NCBI GenBank assembly: GCA_049301455.1
Contig: JBAQKY010000029.1
Span: forward strand, 1 to 64,000
Direction: 5' to 3'
Length of the DNA: 64,000 bases
From: JAUYMM01 sp049301455
GTDB taxonomy: Bacteria; Patescibacteriota; Microgenomatia; UBA8517
Below the pieces are notes generated by a model. The model did not search any database. It worked only from the letters and a program-made list of their open reading frames with translations, and was not told where the DNA came from. Positions within the stretch are counted from its first letter, which is position 1. Each line of letters opens with the position of its first letter. The translations under genes were made by a program, and so were the position numbers. This document shows positions 23,244 through 31,482 of the stretch, in pieces.

Positions 23244-24191
23244 ATGAAAAGAAAAATACTTGTTATTTGTGGACCTACTGCTACTGGCAAAACTTCACTA
23301 GGGATTAGCCTTGCAAAGAAGTTCGATGGCGAAATTGTGTCTGCTGATTCAAGACAAGTTTATAGACATATGGATATTGGTACAGGTAAGGAATGGGATG
23401 ATGAGGTTAAAATTTGGGGGTACGATCTTGCAGAACCAAATGAAAAATACAATGTCTCTGATTATTTTAGAGAAATGAAGATTGTAGTTTCTGATATTTG
23501 GGATAGAAACAAACTACCTATTATTGTTGGTGGAACTGGCCTTTATATTAAAAGTTTAATTGATGGTATACCAACAGTAGATATTCCAAAAAATGAAAAT
23601 CTTAGACAAAGCATAGAAAATTTAACTGTTCAAGAGATGTATGAAAAGTTAGCAACACTAGATAGTTCAAAAGCAGCTTCTTTAAATGCGTCGGATAAAA
23701 ATAATCCAAGAAGGTTGGTTAGGGCAATTGAAGTTGCTGTTTGGAATATTGAGAACGAAACACAAAAAATAGTGATTGAAAAAAGAGAAAATGTTTTAGA
23801 TAGTAATGTTGAGGTTTTAACGGTTGGTTTGACTGCTGAAAATTCAGTTTTACTAAACAATATAGAAAATAGAGTTGAAAATAGAATGGAATCTGGATTT
23901 ATTGATGAAGTTGAAGAGTTATTAAAAATGGGAATATCTTGGAAAGAGCAAGCAATGAACTCTTTGGGTTATAAAGAGTCAGAAGCCTTTTTTAAAAATG
24001 GACAGACATATGAGGATTTCATAAATCTTTGGATTCGAAACGAAATGAAATATGTTAAAAGACAATTAACATGGTTTAAAAAAGACAAAAGAGTTAATTG
24101 GTTTGACATAAAAAATCTAAGTTATCCTGATAATGTGGAAAATTTAGTAAATAAATGGTATTCTTCAATTACAAATGGTACGAAAAGTTGA
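23244..24191 (+). CDS. miaA: tRNA dimethylallyltransferase (MiaA)
   Basis: 315 residues. Transfers dimethylallyl to A37 of tRNAs that read U-starting codons. P-loop GPTATGKTSLG (residues 9-19), SADSRQVYRHMDIGTGK for substrate binding, GGTGLYIKSLIDG, and NNPRRLVRAIEV. The C-terminal part has WFKKDKRVNWFD. It lies 3 nt after the exporter operon and its end overlaps the next gene by 17 nt, so it may be co-transcribed. Confidence 0.95.
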   Translation: MKRKILVICGPTATGKTSLGISLAKKFDGEIVSADSRQVYRHMDIGTGKEWDDEVKIWGYDLAEPNEKYNVSDYFREMKIVVSDIWDRNKLPIIVGGTGLYIKSLIDGIPTVDIPKNENLRQSIENLTVQEMYEKLATLDSSKAASLNASDKNNPRRLVRAIEVAVWNIENETQKIVIEKRENVLDSNVEVLTVGLTAENSVLLNNIENRVENRMESGFIDEVEELLKMGISWKEQAMNSLGYKESEAFFKNGQTYEDFINLWIRNEMKYVKRQLTWFKKDKRVNWFDIKNLSYPDNVENLVNKWYSSITNGTKS

Positions 24192-25149
24192 AATATCACA
24201 CAAAACAATTATATTTACTTTCTTCTTTCTTGTTTCAATTTGGTTTGTCTATTACATCAGAGATATAGTTTTACAGGTCTTTGGAGCATTTCTTTTAGTC
24301 TCAATTCTTAATCCACTAATTTTAAAATTATCAAAGTATAAAATACCTAAAGCTGTATCAATTGTATTTTCATACATTCTCATCTTTGGCTTTTTAGGTT
24401 TAGCAGTTGGTTCAATTGTTCCACCTTTAGTAGAAGAGACAACCAATTTAGCAAATAGCTTACCTAGTTATTTTCAAAGTAGTGAAATATCAAAATACGT
24501 AAGTGATGAGGCAATGAGTCAATTTGTTTCTCAATTGGGTTCACTTCCTGGACAAGTTGTTAGAGCTGTTTTTTCTGTTTTTAATAACGTTTTAAGTATT
24601 ATCACTGTTGCAATCTTTGCTTTCTATTTATTACTTGTTAGAGACAGATTAGACTCAAATTTAGAATTTTTATTTGGAAAAGATAAAGCAAAAAATTATT
24701 CTGATCTGGTTAACGTTTTAGAGGTGAAACTTGGTGGCTGGGCAAGAGGACAATTCCTTTTGATGTTTATAATCGGACTATTAACATACACAGGTTTATT
24801 AGTTCTTGGTATTCCATATGCATTACCACTTGCCATGCTAGCTGGAATATTTGAGATAGTCCCATATGTTGGTCCAATTGTTGCTGCAATTCCTGCAGTT
24901 GTTCTAGGTTTTAGTGTTTCACCCTTTTTGGGTTTAGCAACTGTTGGTTTGACAATATTGATACAACAACTAGAAAATTATATTTTAGTTCCTAAAATAA
25001 TGGAAAAATCTACAGGGGTATCTCCAATTGTTATTTTAATCTCACTTGCAGTTGGTTACAGACTGGCAGGTATTACAGGAATGATATTTTCAATTCCACT
25101 TGTAATGATTATTCAAGTATTAATTCAAGCGAGAATAAAAGACAAATAA
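24175..25149 (+). CDS. AI-2E/PerM family membrane protein
   Basis: 324 residues with about eight membrane segments. The family pattern is present: DIVLQVFGAFLLVSILNPLILKL at the first segments, FAFYLLLVRDRL, GWARGQFLLMFIIGLLTYTGLLVLGIPYALPLAMLAGIFEIVPYVGPI and the C-terminal YRLAGITGMIFSIPL. Members are putative permeases (AI-2 export in one case, Na+/H+ antiport in others), so the substrate cannot be predicted. Last gene before RNase P RNA. Confidence 0.88.
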   Translation: MVRKVEISHKTIIFTFFFLVSIWFVYYIRDIVLQVFGAFLLVSILNPLILKLSKYKIPKAVSIVFSYILIFGFLGLAVGSIVPPLVEETTNLANSLPSYFQSSEISKYVSDEAMSQFVSQLGSLPGQVVRAVFSVFNNVLSIITVAIFAFYLLLVRDRLDSNLEFLFGKDKAKNYSDLVNVLEVKLGGWARGQFLLMFIIGLLTYTGLLVLGIPYALPLAMLAGIFEIVPYVGPIVAAIPAVVLGFSVSPFLGLATVGLTILIQQLENYILVPKIMEKSTGVSPIVILISLAVGYRLAGITGMIFSIPLVMIIQVLIQARIKDK

Positions 25150-25167
25150 CTTCAAATTTGATATACT
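25139..25167 (+). promoter_or_regulatory. promoter of the RNase P RNA gene
   Basis: AAGACA at 25139-25144, 17-nt spacer, TATACT at 25162-25167. The hexamer ends 7 nt before the predicted first base of rnpB (25175). The -35 overlaps the end of the preceding membrane-protein gene. Confidence 0.5.
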
Positions 25168-25174
25168 TACGCTT

Positions 25175-25472
25175 GTTTTAGAGGTGGAACAATAGCTCCA
25201 ACTTTATTGTTGGAGAGGAAAGTCCAGACAGCAGAAGACAGGGTGTCCAGCGTAAGCTGGAGATTCCAAGCAATTGGAAGACAGTATAGAGCAACAGAGA
25301 CGAGTCCATCGCAAGATGGGGTGAAACGTTGGCAATCCTCCCCGCTGCAACCTCCGAATTGGTCGTTTGAGGCGTTTTCCCGACATCGTAGAAATACGAT
25401 ACGACCTAAGGAATGAGGGCAACAGATAGATTATTGTTTAGAAACAGAATCTGGCTTACTAGCCTCTAAGAC
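25175..25472 (+). ncRNA. rnpB: RNase P RNA, bacterial type A, about 298 nt
   Basis: The catalytic RNA that cuts the 5' leader from pre-tRNA. The universal sequence GAGGAAAGTCC (CR-I, from 25213) and the matching ACAGAATCTGGCTTAC near the 3' end are both present, as is GAGGGCAACAGATAGA (CR-V region). The ends pair as helix P1: GTTTTAGAGG (25175-25184) with CCTCTAAGAC (25463-25472), with one G-U pair. At 298 nt it is shorter than E. coli (377), so some peripheral helices are reduced. A T7 run follows directly. Confidence 0.93.
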
Positions 25473-25479
25473 TTTTTTT
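25463..25479 (+). terminator. P1 strand plus T run ending rnpB
   Basis: The 3' strand of helix P1 is followed by TTTTTTT (25473-25479). The stem and U run together form an intrinsic terminator-like end, as in many short rnpB genes. Confidence 0.5.
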
Positions 25480-25517
25480 ATTGAGAGAAACCATTATTAG
25501 TTTATAAAAATAACAGA

Positions 25518-25856
25518 TCAGGTTTCGTCTGGATGGGATTCATTCCAGTGAAGTTTTTTGTGGCAGTTTGAACAAATCACTAAACATTTATTTATCTCGC
25601 TGGTGATTTTTTCTTTTGAAAACTTTGGTACAGAAGATATCATAGCTCCAATTTCCATTATCTTTGTCGATGGATCTAAATGATGGAATTCAAGCGTTGC
25701 TGGATGGCTTTCCTTGCAAACACTACACATTAGATGAGATTTGTACTCAACATACCAGTTTCTTAGTTCAGCACGTTTACGTCTGTCTCTAATATTTCTT
25801 GTCTCCCTGTCCCGTTGAGGGTTTGGTCTTTTGTATCCATTCCTCCATTTACCCAT
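25518..25856 (-). CDS. small HNH endonuclease-like protein
   Basis: 112 residues from the ATG at 25856 (a TTG two codons upstream is possible). An arginine-rich N-terminus (KRPNPQRDRETRNIRDRRKRAEL) is followed by an HNH zinc fold: CSVC at about 46-49, LEFHHLDP with the catalytic histidines, and CSNCHKKLHW at the end. Such proteins nick or cut DNA; they occur as free-standing homing or defence nucleases and as host genes. It lies on the opposite strand immediately after rnpB and has no partner gene that would explain it. Confidence 0.8.
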   Translation of the reverse strand: MGKWRNGYKRPNPQRDRETRNIRDRRKRAELRNWYVEYKSHLMCSVCKESHPATLEFHHLDPSTKIMEIGAMISSVPKFSKEKITSEINKCLVICSNCHKKLHWNESHPDET

Positions 25857-25884
25857 TATCAATTCTTACACAAATATTAATAAT

Positions 25885-25909
25885 GTGCAACATTAGCTTG
25901 ATGTTGCAC
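25885..25909. repeat. 9-bp inverted repeat between the HNH gene and dtd
   Basis: GTGCAACAT and ATGTTGCAC, perfect, with a 7-nt loop. No T run on either side supports a terminator. It lies in the 110-nt region between divergent genes, where an operator or a hairpin in either leader would fit. Confidence 0.55.
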
Positions 25910-25966
25910 TAAATAATTGTTACCTGTCTTTTGTGTCGCATAATTGTTGTACAATAAAATAAATTT

Positions 25967-26410
25967 ATGAAAATTGTAATACAAAGAGTTAAATCGGCAA
26001 AAGTAACAAGGCAAGAAGACAACAAAATAGTTGGAGAAATTAAAAGTGGATTATTTTTACTTCTTGGTGTCAAAAAAGGTGATACAGAAAAACAGGTTGA
26101 TGAATTGGTAAATAAAATAATTAAACTTCGGGTGATGTCTGATGAAAATGACAAGATGAATTTGTCAGTGCAAGATACAAAGTCTGAAATTTTAGTTGTT
26201 TCTCAATTTACACTTTATGCAAATACCAAAGATGGGAATCGTCCATCTTTTATTGATGCAGAAGAACCATCAAAAGCAAAAGTATTATATGAATACATGA
26301 TAAACAAATTAAGAGAATCTGGTTTGAACATCCAAACAGGAAGCTTTGGAGATTATATGAAAATTGAAGCAGATCTTGACGGTCCAGTTACAATTGTTTT
26401 GGAGAATTAA
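25967..26410 (+). CDS. dtd: D-aminoacyl-tRNA deacylase
   Basis: 147 residues. Hydrolyses D-aminoacyl- and Gly-tRNA(Ala) to protect translation. Motifs: MKIVIQRVKSAKV, LLLGVKKGDTEKQ, the active-site SQFTLYA strand, NRPSF and the DGPVTI cross-subunit Gly-Pro motif near the C-terminus. Full length. Possible -10 elements are CATAAT (25939-25944, with TTGTTA at 25917-25922) or TACAAT (25950-25955). Confidence 0.95.
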   Translation: MKIVIQRVKSAKVTRQEDNKIVGEIKSGLFLLLGVKKGDTEKQVDELVNKIIKLRVMSDENDKMNLSVQDTKSEILVVSQFTLYANTKDGNRPSFIDAEEPSKAKVLYEYMINKLRESGLNIQTGSFGDYMKIEADLDGPVTIVLEN

Positions 26411-26421
26411 ATTGTTATAAT
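26394..26421 (+). promoter_or_regulatory. leaderless-type promoter of the hydrolase gene
   Basis: TTGTTT at 26394-26399, 16-nt spacer, TATAAT at 26416-26421. The hexamer ends 6 nt before the ATG at 26428, so the RNA should start at or within a base of the start codon. Confidence 0.55.
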
Positions 26422-26427
26422 TGAAAT

Positions 26428-26976
26428 ATGAAAAATGCGGTGATACTTCATGGTACTAACGGAAACCCTGAAGAAAACTGGTTTCCTTGGTTAAAACAAG
26501 AGCTTGAGAAAAAGGAATATAAGGTTTGGCTCCCCCAACTTCCAAATTGTGAAAAACCAAATGTCAATACTTACAATAAATTTTTATTGCCAAGCTGGGA
26601 ATATAATTCGGAAACAGTTTTAATTGGCCATTCATCAGGGGCAGTTGAAATTTTGTCTCTTTTAGAAAACCTACCTGATGGAGTTGTCGTAGATAAAGCA
26701 ATATTAGTTGCAGGCTTTATTGATAATTTGAAGTGGGATGCGTTGGATGAGTTATTTATCCATCCATTCGATTGGGAAAAGATAAAATCTAGAGCTAAAA
26801 CAATAATATTAATTCATTCAGATAATGATCCATATGTCCCACTAGAACATGGCAAAATATTACAGAAAAACTTAGATGCAGAGTTAATAATAAAAGAAGG
26901 CCAAAAACATTTTAGTGTTAAGAGCTTTGGAGAAGAATATAAAAAATTTACTTTGCTTCTTGAATTAGTCGATTAA
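26428..26976 (+). CDS. alpha/beta hydrolase, RBBP9/YdeN type
   Basis: 182 residues. The nucleophile elbow is GHSSG (Ser near residue 69), after the strand ETVLIGHSSG; the start MKNAVILHGTNGNPEENWFPWL is typical of YdeN/RBBP9 serine hydrolases. The acid is probably in HSDNDPYVP and the histidine in GQKHFS. The substrate is unknown. Its 3' end overlaps nth by 12 nt tail to tail. Confidence 0.87.
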   Translation: MKNAVILHGTNGNPEENWFPWLKQELEKKEYKVWLPQLPNCEKPNVNTYNKFLLPSWEYNSETVLIGHSSGAVEILSLLENLPDGVVVDKAILVAGFIDNLKWDALDELFIHPFDWEKIKSRAKTIILIHSDNDPYVPLEHGKILQKNLDAELIIKEGQKHFSVKSFGEEYKKFTLLLELVD

Positions 26977-27555
26977 TTCTTCTTTCTTCAGAAATTCAAT
27001 TAGTTTTTTATTTGTTGTGTATTGTCTGCCAATAGAAACAAATAATCTGTTTAAATCTGGCCAATATTTTTCTGGAATTATTTTAATAAGTTTCATTTCT
27101 GTTTGCTGAGGTGTTTTTGTTTTTACCCAACCTAAAACATTACAAATTCTATGAACATGAGTATCTACTGCAATTGCAGGTATCCCAAAAGCACGATTTA
27201 AAACTAAATTTGCAGTTTTTCTACCAACACCATTTATTTTCATCAGTTCATCTCTAGTATTTGGGACTTTAGTGATATTTAAATTTTTTAAATACTTAGC
27301 TTTTGTTCTGTAAAATCCAACAGGATATATAAATTTTTCAATCTCTTTAATATTAAGACTTTTTAATTGCCCCAGATTAGAAGCTTTTATAAATAATCTT
27401 TTTGATGCTTCTAGTGTTACTTCATCTTTAGTTCTGGAGGATAGAATCGTGGAGATTAATGTTTTGAAGGGGTCTTTACCAAACACTTCAAGAGGCACTA
27501 GTGTATAGTTCCTCTTGAAGGCTTTAAATACGTTGGAAAAATTACTTGTTTCCAC
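26965..27555 (-). CDS. nth: endonuclease III-like DNA glycosylase without the Fe-S cluster motif
   Basis: 196 residues from a GTG at 27555. No ATG suits, and longer in-frame starts run through the preceding small gene. Helix-hairpin-helix MKINGVGRKTANLVLNRAFG with the catalytic lysine, then AVDTHVHRICNVLGWV with the catalytic Asp. The C-terminus lacks the C-x6-C-x2-C-x5-C cluster of E. coli Nth, as in some minimal homologues. Removes oxidised pyrimidines and cleaves the abasic site. Its start overlaps the zinc-ribbon gene by 14 nt. Confidence 0.9.
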   Translation of the reverse strand: METSNFSNVFKAFKRNYTLVPLEVFGKDPFKTLISTILSSRTKDEVTLEASKRLFIKASNLGQLKSLNIKEIEKFIYPVGFYRTKAKYLKNLNITKVPNTRDELMKINGVGRKTANLVLNRAFGIPAIAVDTHVHRICNVLGWVKTKTPQQTEMKLIKIIPEKYWPDLNRLFVSIGRQYTTNKKLIEFLKKEELID

Positions 27556-27682
27556 CGATCTTGAACATTGTTGTTCCGCAGACTTCACAAACTGCTTTTG
27601 TTGCTTGCTTTCCATTCTTCATTGTTACAGCTTGTGCGTCTTTTCCTTCTCTCTTTGTTCTACATTTTACACAGTACATCAT
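27542..27682 (-). CDS. DUF5679-type small zinc-ribbon protein
   Basis: 46 residues: starts MMYCVKCRTKREGKDAQ and continues with VTMKNGKQATKA, then VCEVCGTTMFKI. The two CxxC knuckles, YCVKC and VCEVCG, match the DUF5679 pattern common in CPR and archaea. A GGGGTGAT Shine-Dalgarno lies just upstream on the minus strand (near 27690). Its end overlaps the nth start by 14 nt, so the two genes are probably co-translated. Function unknown; nucleic-acid or protein binding is inferred from the fold. Confidence 0.85.
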   Translation of the reverse strand: MMYCVKCRTKREGKDAQAVTMKNGKQATKAVCEVCGTTMFKIGGNK

Positions 27683-27717
27683 AATTAAATCACCCCATTT
27701 CTTTAGCGCCTAGCGCC

Positions 27718-27942
27718 TTAAGAAACCCAGTATATCACCACAAGGCTAATTAGGATTAAAAATGCAACAAAGAGGCTTTTGTATAACTCTTTTTTGATTG
27801 AGGCTAAACGATTATATTTTTCGGTAGTTTCGGCACTTTCATTTTTTGGGCTTGAATTATAGGTTCCTTCAAATTTGTAGGCTAATTGACTATTGACACG
27901 CCTATCGTTTGCTTTTGTCTTTTGCTTTTTTGTTCTTTTCAT
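27718..27942 (-). CDS. small tail-anchored membrane protein, unknown
   Basis: 74 residues. A basic, polar N-terminus (MKRTKKQKTKANDRR) and one C-terminal membrane helix (LFVAFLILISLVVIYWV, about 56-72), so it is probably tail-anchored. I do not recognise a family. The upstream hexamer TAATTA (minus strand, 27955-27950) lies 7 nt before the start, matching the leaderless spacing; a divergent gene starts 29 nt away. Confidence 0.6.
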   Translation of the reverse strand: MKRTKKQKTKANDRRVNSQLAYKFEGTYNSSPKNESAETTEKYNRLASIKKELYKSLFVAFLILISLVVIYWVS

Positions 27943-27970
27943 ATGTCTTTAATTAATATATTCTTGATAC

Positions 27971-28387
27971 ATGAATGTTAGCTTAATTTTAAGCATAATT
28001 GCAACTGTATTGTCTGTTTTGACTATATTGTCGTTAGTATGGCTATATGGAATATTTAAAGATCTTGTAAAAATATCCAAGCAAAAAGACTTTATAAACA
28101 ATACAAAAGAAATAAAGGAAATTAAAAGTGAGTTTGAAATATTTAAAAATCTATCCAAAGCAAATATCCAAAAGGTAGGACTTATCAAATTCAATCCATT
28201 TAATGAAACAGGAGGGGACCATAGTTTCTCTTTGGCACTTTTAGATGGACATAAAAATGGTATTATTATAACTAGCCTGCATACAAGAGAAAGAACAAGA
28301 CTCTATATAAAGGATGTTTCTTCTGGAAAGTCAAAGATTGAGCTTTCAAGTGAGGAGCAGAAGGCTTTACAATTATCCCTAAAGTAA
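27971..28387 (+). CDS. DUF4446 family protein
   Basis: 138 residues. One N-terminal membrane helix (ILSIIATVLSVLTILSLVWLY, about 5-27), a coiled-coil-like segment, then the DUF4446 core KVGLIKFNPFNETGGDHSFSLALLDGHKNG, IIITSLHTRERTRLYIKDV and the usual SxEEQxAL end. The family is common in Firmicutes and CPR, of unknown function. TATATT at 27957-27962 lies 8 nt before the ATG. Confidence 0.87.
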   Translation: MNVSLILSIIATVLSVLTILSLVWLYGIFKDLVKISKQKDFINNTKEIKEIKSEFEIFKNLSKANIQKVGLIKFNPFNETGGDHSFSLALLDGHKNGIIITSLHTRERTRLYIKDVSSGKSKIELSSEEQKALQLSLK

Positions 28388-28397
28388 TTTATTATAT

Positions 28398-29630
28398 ATG
28401 AACATGGAAAAAATAAACAAAATAACAAACTCCAAGAATTTCATGCTAGTTTTAGGTTTTATAGGTTTGTTTTTAGTGTCTACTGGTGTGTCACTTGCAG
28501 GTTTTACATTTTTAATGGGTGACACTAAAACTGGTACACAGAACGTTAGTTCAACTGGCAAGGTCTCAAGAGTAGATCTTTCAAAGCCAAAAACAGAAAG
28601 TTGTCCTATAAATGGTCAATTGTTTACTAAAGAGCAGAAAGAACTATGGTCTAAGAAACGCCCAATAGTGGCAATAATTGAAAACCATTTAGATTCTAGA
28701 CCTCAATCTGGCTTGTCTGTTGCTGACGTTGTCTATGAAGCTGTTGCAGAAGGGGGCATTTCAAGATTTTTAGCAGTTTTCTATTGTGGTATAGCAGATA
28801 ATAACTACACAATTGGCCAAATTAGAAGTGCAAGGGTTTATTTCATAAATTATGCACTTGAGTATGGGGACAATCCTTTATTTGTTCATTGGGGTGGCGC
28901 AAACAACATCTGTAATAATTGTCCTGGGGGTGTAAAACCAAAGGGTGATATCGATCCTAGAGTTGATGCCTATAAACTTTTGGAAAAGATTGGCTGGGTT
29001 AATGGTAGATATGGAAATGACATGAACGGTGCAACTAATACAGGTTACCCTGCTTTGTTCACTGATGATAGGAGGATGGATCTTGCAACAGAGCATCAAA
29101 AAGTTGGATCAACAGATAAAATATATGAAGAGGCTTCTGAAAGAGGATTTGATTATGCAGATTCTGATGGTTTAGCTTGGGATGAAAATTTTGTAATGTG
29201 GAAGTTTAAGGATGGTAAACCAAACAGTTCTCCTACTGCATCAGAAATATCTTTTAACTTTTGGGACAGTATGGCAGGCTATGATGTTACTTGGAAGTAT
29301 GACACAACAAATAATGATTATTTAAGATTTAATGGTGGCAAAGAACATACTGATTTAGAGAATAAAGAACAGATTAAGGCTAAAAACATTGCAGTTGTCT
29401 ATGTTGAAGAAGAAGGTCCAGTAGATAAGGAACATCACATGCTTTATACAGTTACAGGCGACGGTAAAGCAATTGTTTTCCAAAACGGTGAAGCAATTGA
29501 AGCAACTTGGGAAAAGAAAACTCCAACAGACAGACTAACACTGTTTGATGAGAACGGTGATGAAATAGAATTTGTTAGAGGACAAACTTGGATAGAAGTG
29601 TTACCATCAGGTAATAGTGTTAACTATTAA
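28398..29630 (+). CDS. DUF3048 lipoprotein-like envelope protein
   Basis: 410 residues. An N-terminal membrane helix (MLVLGFIGLFLVSTGVSLAG, about 15-35) followed by an extracytoplasmic DUF3048 domain: PIVAIIENHLDSRPQSGLSVADVVYEAVAEGGISRFLAVF and GQIRSARVYFINYALEY, then a C-terminal DUF3048_C part with LTLFDENGDEIEFVRGQTWIEVLP. B. subtilis YerB is a relative; no function is known. No lipobox cysteine is seen, so it is membrane-anchored. An in-frame ATG at 28404 is an alternative start. Confidence 0.88.
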   Translation: MNMEKINKITNSKNFMLVLGFIGLFLVSTGVSLAGFTFLMGDTKTGTQNVSSTGKVSRVDLSKPKTESCPINGQLFTKEQKELWSKKRPIVAIIENHLDSRPQSGLSVADVVYEAVAEGGISRFLAVFYCGIADNNYTIGQIRSARVYFINYALEYGDNPLFVHWGGANNICNNCPGGVKPKGDIDPRVDAYKLLEKIGWVNGRYGNDMNGATNTGYPALFTDDRRMDLATEHQKVGSTDKIYEEASERGFDYADSDGLAWDENFVMWKFKDGKPNSSPTASEISFNFWDSMAGYDVTWKYDTTNNDYLRFNGGKEHTDLENKEQIKAKNIAVVYVEEEGPVDKEHHMLYTVTGDGKAIVFQNGEAIEATWEKKTPTDRLTLFDENGDEIEFVRGQTWIEVLPSGNSVNY

Positions 29631-29665
29631 TTAGTTTTTGTATTAATTCTGCCCTCAATTAAAAT

Positions 29666-30247
29666 ATGGCAAGTTTAAATGACATCATAACTTCAAAAGT
29701 AAGGGTTAAAATTTTGGATCTTTTTTACTCGAATCTAACAGAAATGTACCATGTTAGGGGAATAGTTAGAGAAATTGGAGAAGAAATAAATGCTGTAAGA
29801 CGTGAATTGGAGAGATTTGAAAAAGTTGGAATACTCAAAAAAGAACCAAGAGGAAATAGAGTCTACTACTTTGTGAATAAAGATTATTCGGGCTATGGTG
29901 ATCTTGTACAAATTGTTTCTAAATCGACAGGATTAGGAAAGGCAATTATAGAATCCAAAAACAAGCTTGGTAAAGTTGGAATTGTTATGTTTTCAGGCAA
30001 GTTTGCTAGAAGAAAGCCTAGAAAAGATGATAGTGTTGATGTCTTAGTTGTTGGAGAAATTGTATTGCCAGAATTGGCTGCAATTATTAGAACATATGAA
30101 TCTAAATTGGGTAGAGAAATTAATTATACTGTTATGACTAGAGAAGAGTTGGATTATAGAAAGAAGAGAAGAGATCCATTTTTGCAAAGCATATTTTTAG
30201 GTAGCCGCGTAATGATAATTGGAGATGAAGAAGAACTTACTGGTTAA
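29666..30247 (+). CDS. winged-helix regulator fused to a nucleotidyltransferase-like domain
   Basis: 193 residues. Residues 1-70 are an ArsR/MarR-like winged helix (VRVKILDLFYSNLTEMYHVRGIVREIGEEINAVRRELERFEKVGIL, then the wing NRVYYF). Residues 95-185 resemble a minimal nucleotidyltransferase: FSGKFARRKPRKDDSVDVLVVGE mimics the GSxARGxxxxxSDIDLLVV motif, but with one catalytic-type Asp pair replaced (VDVLVV). It may bind a nucleotide or RNA as a sensor, or be inactive. It overlaps secD by 23 nt, so it is co-transcribed with the export genes. Confidence 0.72.
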   Translation: MASLNDIITSKVRVKILDLFYSNLTEMYHVRGIVREIGEEINAVRRELERFEKVGILKKEPRGNRVYYFVNKDYSGYGDLVQIVSKSTGLGKAIIESKNKLGKVGIVMFSGKFARRKPRKDDSVDVLVVGEIVLPELAAIIRTYESKLGREINYTVMTREELDYRKKRRDPFLQSIFLGSRVMIIGDEEELTG

Positions 30248-31481
30248 AGTTATATTAATCCTCCTGTTTGCTGTAGCTTGTGGTTTAATAAGCTATGGTT
30301 ATCCTTTGTTTGGTAAAACATTTGATCTGTCATTAGGTCTTGATCTTTCTGGTGGTAGTAAACTTGTTTTTGAGGCTGATACTTCAAAAATTGAATCATC
30401 TAAAAAAGACCAGGCAATATTATCGCTTCGCAACGTTATTGAAAAAAGAGTCAATCTGTTTGGTCTTTCTGAACCAAATGTGCAAACCTCAACCTTTGAA
30501 GGAAAAGACAGAATTATAGTAGAGCTTCCAGGGATTAATGATCCAAAAGAAGCAACTGCATTAATAGGTCAGACTGCACAATTAGTTTTTTCCGAATTGA
30601 TTGAAGTGCCAGCTGTTGATGGTGCAACGCCATCGTCCCAATTAGCACCAACTGATTTAACAGGAGCAGATTTGAAATCAGCCTCGACTGTTTTTGATCA
30701 AAATACTGGTAAACCCTCTGTATCAATTGAATTTACTGAAGAAGGTTCAAAGAAGTTTGAAGAAATTACAGGTCGTAATATTGGCAAGCCTTTAGCAATT
30801 GTTTTGGATCAGGATCTTGTTTCTGCCCCAACTGTTAATGAAAAAATTGTCGGAGGTACTGCTCAAATTTCAGGAAGCTTTACAGTTGAAGAAGCAAACA
30901 AACTTGAGGTGCAATTAAATGCAGGTGCATTACCTGTGCCAGTTAAGCTGGTTGAAGAAAAAACTGTTGGAGCAACACTGGGTGCTGAATCTGTTCAAAA
31001 GAGTATTAAGGCTGGTGTCATTGGTTTGGTAATGGTCTCAATTTTTATGGTCTTGTTGTATGGTAAATATGGAATTGTTGCAGATATCGCCCTAGTAATA
31101 TTTGGTGTCACGACATTGGCACTCTATAAATTAATTCCTGTTACATTGACACTTCCTGGAATTGCAGGATTTTTACTTTCTGTTGGTATGGCAGTTGATA
31201 GCAATATTTTAATTTTTGAAAGATTAAAAGAAGAAATTAAAACCCGTCCATTCAAAGACGCTTTAGAAGTTTCATTTGGTAGAGCTTGGGATTCCATAAG
31301 AGATGCTAATGTGGCAACTTTAGTAACTGCATTTATTTTGGCAAATCCACTTGATTGGTCCTTCCTTCATGTCTCAGGCCCTGTTAGAGGTTTTGCTATA
31401 ACACTTGCTTTGGGAATTGGAATATCATTGTTTACAGGTATTGTTGTAAGTCGTAACTTACTTAGATTGTTCGTCAAATAA
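30225..31481 (+). CDS. secD: protein translocase subunit SecD
   Basis: 418 residues from the ATG at 30225 (a TTG two codons earlier also fits). SecD with SecF uses the proton motive force to pull proteins through SecYEG. Motifs: SLGLDLSGGSKLVFEAD, PGINDPKEATALIGQTAQLVF, the P1 domain, QLNAGALPVPVKLVEEKTVGATLGAESVQKS, and VGMAVDSNILIFERLKEEIK in TM4, with six membrane segments overall. Only 1 nt separates it from secF. Confidence 0.95.
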   Translation: MKKNLLVKVILILLFAVACGLISYGYPLFGKTFDLSLGLDLSGGSKLVFEADTSKIESSKKDQAILSLRNVIEKRVNLFGLSEPNVQTSTFEGKDRIIVELPGINDPKEATALIGQTAQLVFSELIEVPAVDGATPSSQLAPTDLTGADLKSASTVFDQNTGKPSVSIEFTEEGSKKFEEITGRNIGKPLAIVLDQDLVSAPTVNEKIVGGTAQISGSFTVEEANKLEVQLNAGALPVPVKLVEEKTVGATLGAESVQKSIKAGVIGLVMVSIFMVLLYGKYGIVADIALVIFGVTTLALYKLIPVTLTLPGIAGFLLSVGMAVDSNILIFERLKEEIKTRPFKDALEVSFGRAWDSIRDANVATLVTAFILANPLDWSFLHVSGPVRGFAITLALGIGISLFTGIVVSRNLLRLFVK

Positions 31482-31482
31482 T

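Noticed and set aside
25204..25422. Open frames on both strands inside the RNase P RNA gene
   Set aside because: The sequence has the conserved RNase P RNA motifs and P1 pairing; the frames are coincidental.
27700..27717. Tandem TAGCGCC repeat before the tail-anchored membrane gene
   Set aside because: Only two copies of 7 bp, with no stem or T run; not enough to call a site.
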